Origin: Clostridia bacterium
GTDB lineage: Bacteria; Bacillota; Clostridia; Christensenellales; Borkfalkiaceae
NCBI GenBank assembly: GCA_017504065.1
Contig: JAFVRU010000024.1
Coordinates: forward strand, 1 to 7,207
Length of the DNA stretch: 7,207 bases
Reading direction: 5' to 3'
A program made the translations under genes and the position numbers. The first letter of the stretch is position 1, and each line of letters begins with the position of its first letter. Of this stretch, positions 1-5,755 are shown piece after piece. The notes beneath the pieces were generated by a model. That model made no database searches. It saw only the letters and a program-made list of their open reading frames with translations, and was not told the DNA's origin.

Positions 1-348
1 TCGTGCGACTCGCTCTACGATTTCTTGTGCTGTAATCAACTCTCCGCAATTTTCAAGGGCTTGGGCGGGACAAACGTTTGCGCAAGCGCCGCAGTTTACG
101 CAGTTTTCTCGGCGGAAAATATGCGTATTATTTTCGAAAACATGTGCGGTATATTTGCAAGCTGTAACACAGGCTAGACAAGAAATGCATTTTGTTGCGT
201 TATAAAAAAGTTCCGCGTGAGACGAGTGAGATTCGGGGTTATGACACCATATACAATGTAAAGGACAACCTTTTAAAAATACGGTTGTGCGAATTCCTGG
301 TCCGTCGCTTGTACAAAACCGTTGAATGTTAAAAATCGTGCCTTCCAT
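1..348 (-). CDS. Glycyl radical enzyme activating protein (radical SAM), N-terminal 116 residues, cut by window edge
   Basis: This is the activase that installs the glycyl radical on the neighbouring enzyme using S-adenosylmethionine and a [4Fe-4S] cluster, in the cytoplasm. The translation begins MEGTIFNIQRFCTSDGPGIR, the usual start of PFL-activase-like proteins, followed by the radical-SAM triad C28-x3-C32-x2-C35 (with WCHNPES after it). Two ferredoxin-like clusters follow, CxxCxxCxxxC at C54-C64 and C83-C93. This two-cluster insert is typical of activases for non-PFL GREs and absent from short PFL activase. The family usually has about 260-310 residues, so more than half lies beyond the left edge. 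The ATG at 348-346 is 2 nt after the GRE stop, and a GGAG 7 nt upstream lies inside the GRE reading frame, so the two genes are probably translationally coupled. Family is certain; the partner is inferred from adjacency. Confidence 0.96.
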   Translation of the reverse strand, partial: MEGTIFNIQRFCTSDGPGIRTTVFLKGCPLHCIWCHNPESHSSHAELFYNATKCISCLACVTACKYTAHVFENNTHIFRRENCVNCGACANVCPAQALENCGELITAQEIVERVAR

Positions 349-350
349 AG

Positions 351-2462
351 CTATACTCCGTGCGTTGTGCGGAGTAACACTTCCGCCTGCATTTGCGGCG
401 AAATTTGCACGAAATAATCGCTGTAACCGCCGATTCGAACAACGAGATCACGATAGCTTTCGGGATCTTGTTGTGCCGCGCGAAGCGTTTCTTCATCGAC
501 TACGTTGATTTGCATTTCAAAACCACCGCGCTCTAAATACGTTTTGACGATCGCAAGCATGTTTTGCATGGAGTTGCTCGTAAACGTTTTCTTTGTGAAT
601 TTCATATTGACGGCTACACCGCCGATCAGTTCTTTATGCGACCACTTTGTCGATGAAAGTACGGATGCGAGCGGGCCGCATTTTTCTCTGCCTTGGCAAG
701 GCCCAGAGCCGTCGCCCAAAGGGAAGCCTGCTTTTCGTCCATCGGGAGTGGCACCTGTAAATCGACCGAATTTTTCATGTCTAGTCCAACAAAAAACACT
801 AGGAATCAATCGATTTTTTCCGTCGGAATCTCCGTGCTTGATAGAGTATTTTTGGCATGCGGATATAATATGCGCGTTGACATGCGTAAACAGCGCGTCC
901 ACGTCGTCTACGTCGTTGCCGTATTTCTCTATGCGATCGATTAAATATTTCCGTTGCGGTTCAAAGCCTTCAAAGTTTGCTGCGAGCATACTTCTCATTT
1001 GCGTTAAAGTGAAGTTTTTTTGCTCAAAGACAGTTTTTTTGAGTGCGTAGAGAGAATCTACAAGGTTCGCCATGCCGACGAAGCTTGGCATAATCCATTG
1101 ATAGCGCGCGCCACCTTGTTCAATATCCACGCCTTTTTCCAAACAGTTGTTGACAAAGCAGGATAACAGCGGGCAAATAGACGTGTTGTTGCGCGTCTTT
1201 CTACTCGCAAGTTCGATGAGATAATTTTTTTCAATGCTTGTATCTAAATCTTGGAAATATGCGGACAAAAGCTCGTCAAAGGAATCGAAATCTTTTGCAA
1301 GTAGATCCAAGAGGATTTGTGGCATATTCGTATAAGGGCTAGCAACCCAAACAGACGACGAAGCGACGGGGGTGATTTCTACGCAAGTGCTGTGAATATA
1401 ATTGTAACTTTCTTGTTCCGTTACGCCGTAACTGCGCAAACCGCCAGAAATAACGTCGTCGTTAAAAATGGCAGGGTGGGAACGTCCGTGCGAAAGGATT
1501 TCGCAAGCCTGCATTAAATATTTATCATCCATTCCATGCGTAACGCATAAGCCAACGGACGGATAAACAAGCCGCACATCGTCTATTGCCTGCATGAATG
1601 CGGACGTTAAGTCGTTCTGTACAAGCGCACCGTCCGCGTTGCGACCGCCTACCATATAACCCGTAGATAATCCACGGGGAACACGATGATTCATTTGAAT
1701 TGCAAGGCAATCAATAAGTGTTTGTGCCCGTTCTTTTGTCAATATTCCGCTTGCTAAATCCTTTTCATAATAGGCATAAAGATAACGATCAGGATGCCCG
1801 AGCGGATAGAGCATTGAGCCATATAAATAGGGCTCGAAACCGAGTATGTACACAAGAAAATGTACGGATTGTAAGGCTTCGTGGAAAGTTCTCGCAGGAT
1901 ATTTGGGGACACGCTCACAGATTCTTGCGATCTCGTAAAGTTCCACCTTTACAGTTTCGTCTGCTTCGATTTCCGCCAGGCGTTTTGCTTCGTTTGCGTG
2001 ATTTTGTGCGCAAATTTCTACGGCGGAAAGACAGGATTTTGCAAGCTGATAAAAGGCGATTTTTTGCGGATCTTGTGTTTGTTGTAAATACGAATCAATT
2101 TGTCTTGAAATACCGATCGCACCTTCCTTTAACAGCAATTCGTAATCCAGTGCCATATGTGATGCTTGCCCTGGTACGTGAAAAGATTCGCGTACGTCTT
2201 GTAATTCGTTCCACGCGGTTTTTTGTTCTTCATTTAAAGGGTGTACAGGCTTTCCAACAATCAATTCAAACCGATCAATTTTAGGCGTCAGCCGAGAGAT
2301 TGCGTACGTGTATGCGTCTGCATAACGTACTTCTTTTTCGCCAAGAGCTGCATTATCTCGATAGCGACTATAAAAATCTAAATAGACGGAATCATAAGAA
2401 ACACACGGCTGAATAGCGGCGGTCCGTAAAAATTCTATTCGTTTTTGATCAAATTTGTTCAT
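351..2462 (-). CDS. Glycyl radical enzyme, PFL superfamily, substrate unassigned (703 aa)
   Basis: A cytoplasmic, oxygen-sensitive radical enzyme. Numbering is from the ATG at 2462. The C-terminal glycyl motif is R676-I-G-G679-Y680-S, with G679 as radical carrier 24 residues from the end, where the family has it. The active-site loop reads IHSTCVEI, giving thiyl residue C360 and E362. PFL itself has two adjacent cysteines; here there is one in a Cys-x-Glu arrangement, as in GRE dehydratases, C-N lyases and C-S lyases. Other family blocks are FNDDVI (about 333-338), DSLYALKK (469-476) and TGATPDGRKAG (569-579). At 703 aa it is shorter than glycerol dehydratase (about 790). The frame also opens two codons earlier with TTG, but AGGAAG lies 8 nt before the ATG, which decides the start. 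It has its own promoter and is followed by its activase. Fold and mechanism class are firm. Reaction is unknown: dehydration or another C-X cleavage of a compound related to the importer's cargo is inference. Confidence 0.95.
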   Translation of the reverse strand: MNKFDQKRIEFLRTAAIQPCVSYDSVYLDFYSRYRDNAALGEKEVRYADAYTYAISRLTPKIDRFELIVGKPVHPLNEEQKTAWNELQDVRESFHVPGQASHMALDYELLLKEGAIGISRQIDSYLQQTQDPQKIAFYQLAKSCLSAVEICAQNHANEAKRLAEIEADETVKVELYEIARICERVPKYPARTFHEALQSVHFLVYILGFEPYLYGSMLYPLGHPDRYLYAYYEKDLASGILTKERAQTLIDCLAIQMNHRVPRGLSTGYMVGGRNADGALVQNDLTSAFMQAIDDVRLVYPSVGLCVTHGMDDKYLMQACEILSHGRSHPAIFNDDVISGGLRSYGVTEQESYNYIHSTCVEITPVASSSVWVASPYTNMPQILLDLLAKDFDSFDELLSAYFQDLDTSIEKNYLIELASRKTRNNTSICPLLSCFVNNCLEKGVDIEQGGARYQWIMPSFVGMANLVDSLYALKKTVFEQKNFTLTQMRSMLAANFEGFEPQRKYLIDRIEKYGNDVDDVDALFTHVNAHIISACQKYSIKHGDSDGKNRLIPSVFCWTRHEKFGRFTGATPDGRKAGFPLGDGSGPCQGREKCGPLASVLSSTKWSHKELIGGVAVNMKFTKKTFTSNSMQNMLAIVKTYLERGGFEMQINVVDEETLRAAQQDPESYRDLVVRIGGYSDYFVQISPQMQAEVLLRTTHGV

Positions 2463-2502
2463 AGTCAATACTTCCTACTTATTGATACTCATTTTCATTT
2501 AT

Positions 2503-2531
2503 AGTATAACATATTTATCGAAATATGTCTT
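2503..2531 (-). promoter_or_regulatory. Sigma-A-type promoter of the GRE-activase operon
   Basis: On the minus strand the -10 box is TATACT (2508-2503) and the -35 is AAGACA (2531-2526), 17 bp apart. The start would fall near 2496, giving a leader of about 34 nt that contains the AGGAAG ribosome-binding site at 2476-2471. The 16-nt block TATGTTATACTATAAA around the -10 is identical to that of the importer promoter at 3811-3826. The weak -35 (4 of 6) suits activator-dependent transcription. Confidence 0.75.
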
Positions 2532-2567
2532 ATGATTTTTAGTTTTCTTTTTGCTTTTTTTAGTAAT
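2526..2567 (-). promoter_or_regulatory. A-tract-rich 42-nt element upstream of the GRE promoter, probable AraC-type operator (copy 1)
   Basis: Read on the minus strand this element begins ATTACTAAAAA and ends in the GACA of the -35. Without gaps it matches 3756-3797, upstream of the importer operon, at 34 of 42 positions. The best conserved core, at 2562-2547, reads TAAAAAAAGCAAAAAG. Its position immediately upstream of and overlapping -35 is where class II AraC activators bind. A UP-element-like role of the A-tracts is possible as well. Binding by the neighbouring regulator is inferred. Confidence 0.7.
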
Positions 2568-2610
2568 TGAGTATCACAAAGGATATCGTGAAATACGCGT
2601 ATGCGGAAAG

Positions 2611-3501
2611 TTATTTACCTTTTGGTTTGTTGCTTGCGTCGCTTGAAAGAGTGGTGGATTGTTTTCTATACAAACTTGGGGTTGTACCGACGATGGATTT
2701 AAAGGTTCTATTAAAGTGCGCTAAGCTTTTATAAGAAAGCATATCGGAAATATATAAAATAGAAAAATCGGTATTTTGTAAAAGGTTGCGCGCATAATTG
2801 ATTTTTTGCTTGGTAACGTACGAAACCATAGTTTGCCCTAAATATTGCTTAAAGTACTTATTCAACAGAGATTGAGAATAAGGCGCAAAGTGATACAACT
2901 CGGAGAGCGGTTGTGTAAAATATTCGGGTAATGATAACGTTTTCAAATAATCTTGTAACCATTCCGGTGTATCGGTTTGTAAAGAGGAAAGCTGTTTGAA
3001 ATTGATTACGATATTGAGCAAAATAAGCTTAATCAGCTTGGCTGATTCCGTCTTGAAGCGCTTGGAAGAAAGAATATTGATTCGGTTGGTTAAATGTAAG
3101 ATATATTCAAACGTTTTATCATCCAAACGCAAATAAATTGGTTCGGCGGAGCGATTGATTTTATTGATAAGCGTTTCATCAATCGTATCACAAATGCGTG
3201 TAAACTCTTTTGCTACGATGGAAAGATTGATCTGTTCAAGTTTATGATTTTTATAATTAGAAAATTGATGGATAGCGCCTGGTATGATTAAACCAACCGT
3301 TTGTTTTTTTAAAATATCGGTACGATCATTCCAACGATGATAAGCTTCGCCATCGGTTAATAGGAAGATTTCGTAGTAGTCATGGCTATGTAAAGTACAC
3401 GTGTTTTTGTAATACATATGAATATCTGTGGCGGAATCCGGATATAAAAATTCCGTTTTCGAGGTTTTCATAGAGGCTTGCGCACACGTAGTAAAGTTCA
3501 T
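2611..3501 (-). CDS. AraC-family transcriptional regulator (296 aa)
   Basis: A cytoplasmic DNA-binding regulator with an N-terminal cupin-like ligand/dimerisation domain and a C-terminal AraC/XylS double helix-turn-helix. The cupin part shows TLHSHDYYEIFLLTDGEAY (about 36-54) and LIIPGAIHQF (71-80), typical of sugar-responsive members. The DNA-binding part runs from about 182 to 280. Helix-turn-helix 1 lies near 197-219 (LSELYHFAPYSQSLLNKYFK) and helix-turn-helix 2 near 248-269 (LYISDMLSYKSLAHFNRTFK), with the family signature VGTTPSLYRK at 271-280. The frame extends upstream to a TTG at 3564, but that extension runs through a good promoter, and the ATG at 3501 has GGAG 9 nt before it, so the shorter protein is correct. 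It sits between the GRE operon and the divergent importer operon, which share promoter elements, and is the obvious candidate to control both. The effector is unknown. Confidence 0.95.
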   Translation of the reverse strand: MNFTTCAQASMKTSKTEFLYPDSATDIHMYYKNTCTLHSHDYYEIFLLTDGEAYHRWNDRTDILKKQTVGLIIPGAIHQFSNYKNHKLEQINLSIVAKEFTRICDTIDETLINKINRSAEPIYLRLDDKTFEYILHLTNRINILSSKRFKTESAKLIKLILLNIVINFKQLSSLQTDTPEWLQDYLKTLSLPEYFTQPLSELYHFAPYSQSLLNKYFKQYLGQTMVSYVTKQKINYARNLLQNTDFSILYISDMLSYKSLAHFNRTFKSIVGTTPSLYRKQSTTLSSDASNKPKGK

Positions 3502-3535
3502 ATCTTTATTCTCCAAAGTAATTTTTCTTAAAATA

Positions 3536-3564
3536 ATTATATCATACCGTTTAATAAAAAGCAA
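3536..3564 (-). promoter_or_regulatory. Promoter of the AraC-family regulator
   Basis: On the minus strand a perfect -10 TATAAT (3541-3536) lies 17 bp from a -35-like TTGCTT (3564-3559). Transcription would start near 3529, leaving a leader of about 28 nt with a GGAG ribosome-binding site (3514-3511). This promoter lacks the TATGTTATACTATAAA block of the two target promoters, so basal expression is likely independent of the activator. Confidence 0.75.
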
Positions 3565-3583
3565 GTAATGAAAGGCAAAATAT

Positions 3584-3599
3584 TAAAAATAACAAAAAT
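3584..3599 (+). promoter_or_regulatory. Third copy of the operator core, upstream of the regulator promoter
   Basis: TAAAAATAACAAAAAT matches the core of the importer element (3761-3776) at 15 of 16 positions, in the same orientation as that copy and therefore inverted with respect to the regulator gene. It lies about 20 bp upstream of the regulator's -35, a position suited to autoregulation. The surroundings are very A-rich, so chance similarity is more likely here than for the two 42-nt copies. Confidence 0.45.
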
Positions 3600-3755
3600 C
3601 TATGGTAAAATTCGCCAAAAATAAAAACATAAAATTTCGGGGGGATAGGGGGTAGAATTTTAAGAGTTTTATATATAAAAGTAAAAAAACAACCCTATTC
3701 TTTATGTTAAATGCCGTTTTTTTTGGATTGTGAGTCTATTGAGGGATGTTTGTAT

Positions 3756-3797
3756 ATTACTAAAAATAGCAAAAATAGAATTAAAAAGGGTAGGACA
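3756..3797 (+). promoter_or_regulatory. A-tract-rich 42-nt element upstream of the importer promoter, probable AraC-type operator (copy 2)
   Basis: This element begins ATTACTAAAAATAGCAAAAA and ends in the GACA of the -35 box. It matches the GRE upstream element (2567-2526, minus strand) at 34 of 42 positions without gaps. Three A5 runs at 3762-3766, 3771-3775 and 3783-3787 put A-tracts roughly one helical turn apart, which suggests intrinsic bending or binding by an activator in successive grooves. Placement against the -35 is the same as in copy 1. Confidence 0.7.
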
Positions 3798-3821
3798 AGA
3801 TAAGTGAGTGTATGTTATACT
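3792..3821 (+). promoter_or_regulatory. Sigma-A-type promoter of the ABC importer operon
   Basis: The -35 AGGACA (3792-3797, 4 of 6) and the -10 TATACT (3816-3821, 5 of 6) are 18 bp apart, one base more than in the GRE promoter. The block TATGTTATACTATAAA (3811-3826) is identical in both. Transcription would start near 3828. Confidence 0.75.
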
Positions 3822-3827
3822 ATAAAC

Positions 3828-4011
3828 AGAATGGAATGTACAATGGCGAAAGATGCCTAAAAATATTTCGCATGATGCGGGGAGGAATCATGTCAATTCC
3901 AGTACAAACCTAAGGAATTAACGTTAGGCGTTTTGGTGGGAGGATAGACGCATCCAAGACGATGGCGATAATCATGAATTAAGAAAAATTATTTTATAAG
4001 GAGAAAAACTT
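3828..4011 (+). promoter_or_regulatory. Long structured 5' leader of the importer mRNA (unrecognised; possible cis-regulatory RNA)
   Basis: About 184 nt separate the predicted transcript start from the first gene. Several exact pairings are possible. GCGAAA 3846-3851 pairs with TTTCGC 3866-3871. GATGCG 3874-3879 pairs with CGCATC 3949-3954 and encloses two hairpins: GGAAT/ATTCC (3884-3888/3896-3900) and CAAACCTAA with TTAGG plus TTTG (3905-3913/3924-3935, with a 3-nt bulge). Competing pairings exist: AATTCC 3895-3900 with GGAATT 3914-3919, CGCATC 3949-3954 with GATG-g-CG 3961-3967, and CATGAT 3871-3876 with ATCATG at 3887-3892 or 3971-3976. No intrinsic terminator is evident. The gene's ribosome-binding site AAGGAGA (3998-4004) lies outside the stems. 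I recognise no known riboswitch consensus. Confidence 0.4.
3890..3913 (+). CDS. Possible 7-codon leader peptide (MSIPVQT)
   Basis: The ATG at 3890 follows GGGGAGGA (3880-3886 region) with 4 nt between GGAGG and the start, and the frame ends in TAA at 3911-3913. The frame could begin at the tandem ATGs at 3872 (13 codons), but no ribosome-binding site precedes them. The micro-frame spans both arms of one leader hairpin and the start of the next, so translating it would disrupt that structure. Such short frames also occur by chance. The strong Shine-Dalgarno is the only positive evidence. Confidence 0.3.
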   Translation: MSIPVQT

Positions 4012-5655
4012 ATGAGCAAAAAAGCAAGAAGATTTACCTGTATAGCGTGCGCGTCGTTAATGGCGTTAGGTATGGTGGGATGCGGAAGCCCTAGCGCAAC
4101 AACAAGTTCCGATGATAATCCCGAAGTGAATTCGGAAATGTCGCAATTGTACGTTTCCAACTTTAACGGTGGTGTAGGTACGGAATGGCTGTATGCGGCG
4201 AGAGCGAGATTTGAAGAAGCCTATAAAGACTATTCGTTTGAAGAAGGCAAGAAAGGCGTACAGGTTATCGTCGATACGAATAAAGGCTTGCCTGCGGATA
4301 TTGCAGCGACGAGAAGTGAAATTTATTTTGCGGAAAACGTAAACCTTTACGATTATATTTATCAAGGTAAAGTACTTGAAATTACAGACATTGTAACGGA
4401 ATCGTTGGATATGAACGGGGAAACGGAAAGCATCGAAGATAAACTCTCCGATGAATATAAAAACTTTTTCAAAACTCCCAACGGGAAATATTATGCGTTG
4501 CCACACTATAGAAGTACGTATGCGTTGACGTATGATAGAGATTTGTTTGACGAAAAAGACTTGTTTATCGGTGCAGATGGAGAGGTAAACCAAAAATCGA
4601 CTTCGACGAGCTTGTCGAAAGGTCCCGACGGCAAGAGCGGGACGTACGATGACGGCTTGCCCGCAACCTATGCGGAATTTTATAATCTTTGCTACAACAT
4701 GACGCGGAGAGGGGTAAGTCCGATGCACTGGTCAGGTATGTATAATTTCTATACGACGTTGTTCCTTGCTGCGTTGAAAGCGGACTTCGAAGGCGCGGAA
4801 AATAAGATGTTCTATACGTTTGAGGGTACGGCTACGAAGTTGGTGGATACCATTAACTCCGACGGTACGATTACGTATAAAGCTCCGACGACCATCACGA
4901 AAGCAGATGGCTATAAGGCGTATGAATCGGCGGGTACGTATTACGCGCTCGATTTCTTCTATAACATCATCAAGAACGAATACTACTATACGGGCGCGAT
5001 GAACGAAGCAACGACCCACCTTGACGCACAAGCCGATTTCTTGTTGAGTAATTATGCGGAAACGATGGCACCAATCGCAATGTTGGTGGAAGGTTCGTGG
5101 TGGCCACATGAATCTTCGTCTACTTTCCAACAAATGGAATCGAGATATTCAAATGCATCGTTGGAAGAAAGACATTTGGCGTTGATGCCTTATCCGAAGG
5201 CAACGACGGCGCAAGTCGGCGAAGCGCAAACCATCGTAGATACTTCTAAATCTGCAGCGTTTATCAACGCAACGATTAAGGAAGAAAAAATCGAGCTTGC
5301 AAAGACGTTTATGAAATTTTTGCATACAGAAGAATCTTTGGTAGAATTCTTGCTGCAAACGAACATGACGAGAGGTTTTGACTTTGAAGTTCCTACAGAC
5401 GTTTATAACAAGTTGAATACGTTTGCAAAGAGCGTTGTAGACGTATTGAAAAACGGTAACGTAGTGTTGCCGATGGACAATTCGACTTTGTATTATAAAA
5501 ATTATTCCACGTTTGATTTAGAACAAATTTTTGCAACGTCGTATGGTACCCATCCGTTGGTTGCGCTGAAGAAAGGATATACGTCGTCGCAAATCTTTGA
5601 AAAAGCAAGATATAAATTTAATCAAGCGACGTGGGGACCTCTTCTTTCCGAGTAA
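4012..5655 (+). CDS. Extracellular solute-binding lipoprotein of a carbohydrate-type ABC importer (547 aa)
   Basis: A membrane-anchored receptor that captures a solute outside the cell and delivers it to the two permeases. The N-terminus has a positive start (SKKARR), a hydrophobic stretch and a lipobox MVGC, so cleavage before C24 and lipidation are expected, followed by a Ser/Thr/Asp-rich linker. Type 1 binding-protein features include NGKYYALPHY (157-166), with LTYDRDLFDEKDL just after, and GSWWPHES (361-368). Residues about 185-218 form a glycine- and aspartate-rich insert (SKGPDGKSGTYDDGLPATY, 202-220), recurrent in long clostridial carbohydrate-binding proteins. The protein is about 100 residues longer than MalE- or UgpB-type relatives. 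The start is fixed by AAGGAGA 7 nt upstream. It is first in the operon, behind a promoter shared with the GRE. The substrate cannot be read from the sequence; a sugar, polyol or glycoside is likely from the CUT1-type permeases. Confidence 0.93.
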   Translation: MSKKARRFTCIACASLMALGMVGCGSPSATTSSDDNPEVNSEMSQLYVSNFNGGVGTEWLYAARARFEEAYKDYSFEEGKKGVQVIVDTNKGLPADIAATRSEIYFAENVNLYDYIYQGKVLEITDIVTESLDMNGETESIEDKLSDEYKNFFKTPNGKYYALPHYRSTYALTYDRDLFDEKDLFIGADGEVNQKSTSTSLSKGPDGKSGTYDDGLPATYAEFYNLCYNMTRRGVSPMHWSGMYNFYTTLFLAALKADFEGAENKMFYTFEGTATKLVDTINSDGTITYKAPTTITKADGYKAYESAGTYYALDFFYNIIKNEYYYTGAMNEATTHLDAQADFLLSNYAETMAPIAMLVEGSWWPHESSSTFQQMESRYSNASLEERHLALMPYPKATTAQVGEAQTIVDTSKSAAFINATIKEEKIELAKTFMKFLHTEESLVEFLLQTNMTRGFDFEVPTDVYNKLNTFAKSVVDVLKNGNVVLPMDNSTLYYKNYSTFDLEQIFATSYGTHPLVALKKGYTSSQIFEKARYKFNQATWGPLLSE

Positions 5656-5679
5656 GCTATAAAGAAAGATATAATTGGG

Positions 5680-5714
5680 AATGTTGCCGAGAAACGATGA
5701 GACTCGGCAACGTT
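5680..5714 (+). terminator. Intercistronic stem-loop between binding-protein and permease genes
   Basis: GTTGCCGAG (5683-5691) and CTCGGCAAC (5703-5711) form a perfect 9-bp stem with an 11-nt loop. Three more pairs (one G-U) extend it to 5680 and 5714. The downstream bases ATCCTAACACC contain no T-run, so this is not a full intrinsic terminator. In importer operons such hairpins protect the upstream message from 3' decay or cause partial termination, so that more binding protein than permease is made. The next gene starts 41 nt further on with its own ribosome-binding site. Confidence 0.75.
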
Positions 5715-5755
5715 ATCCTAACACCACAACGATAAAAACAATAAAGGATTATAAA

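Larger units (their letters stand above)
2463..2610. other. Intergenic region between the regulator and GRE genes
   Basis: These 148 bp hold the GRE promoter, its upstream element and its ribosome-binding site. After the regulator's stop I see no GC-rich stem followed by a T-run, so some read-through from the regulator into the GRE gene is possible. Two inverted 9-mers, TTGATACTC (2482-2490) and TTGAGTATC (2567-2575), sharing the 7-nt arms GATACTC/GAGTATC, bracket the promoter. Confidence 0.6.
3502..3791. other. Divergent AT-rich control region between the regulator and importer genes
   Basis: No gene is visible. Besides the promoter elements listed separately, it holds G6-ATA-G5 at 3639-3652 framed by AAAATT (3631-3636) and AATTTT (3656-3661), a perfect 14-nt palindrome TTTTATATATAAAA (3667-3680), and an A7C/GT7 inverted pair (3683-3690 and 3716-3723). 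The last could be a weak AT-rich stem but is low-complexity. The G-run segment is the only GC-rich island here. Confidence 0.55.

Noticed and set aside
505..1050. 181-codon plus-strand reading frame
   Set aside because: It lies antisense within the GRE gene, has no ribosome-binding site and shows no recognisable domain. The opposite strand encodes conserved GRE motifs across the whole stretch.
1718..2284. 188-codon plus-strand reading frame
   Set aside because: Antisense shadow of the N-terminal part of the GRE; arginine-rich, low-quality translation with no family signature.
351..2462. Pyruvate formate-lyase (PflB) identity
   Set aside because: PFL has two adjacent active-site cysteines; here a single C360 is followed by Val-Glu, and the activase carries two extra Fe-S motifs not found in PFL activase.
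3502..3564. Longer start for the AraC-family regulator (TTG at 3564)
   Set aside because: The extension overlaps the -35 and the perfect -10 TATAAT of the gene's own promoter, while the ATG at 3501 has a proper Shine-Dalgarno.
3639..3652. G-quadruplex
   Set aside because: There are only two G-runs close together, and an intramolecular quadruplex usually needs four.
3756..3797. CRISPR or tandem-repeat array
   Set aside because: There are two long copies and one short copy, 1.3 kb apart and in opposite orientations, each tied to a promoter, with no spacer periodicity.
3828..4011. T-box, TPP, cobalamin, c-di-GMP or fluoride riboswitch
   Set aside because: None of the hallmark conserved sequences of these classes is present, and no terminator or antiterminator helix with a T-run is seen.
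4066..4728. 220-codon minus-strand reading frame
   Set aside because: Antisense to the solute-binding protein; the sense strand has a lipobox, ribosome-binding site and family motifs.
5675..5755. Longer start for the first permease (TTG at 5675)
   Set aside because: The extra residues would be encoded by the intercistronic hairpin and are polar with no family match; the ATG at 5756 has AAAGGA at good spacing.
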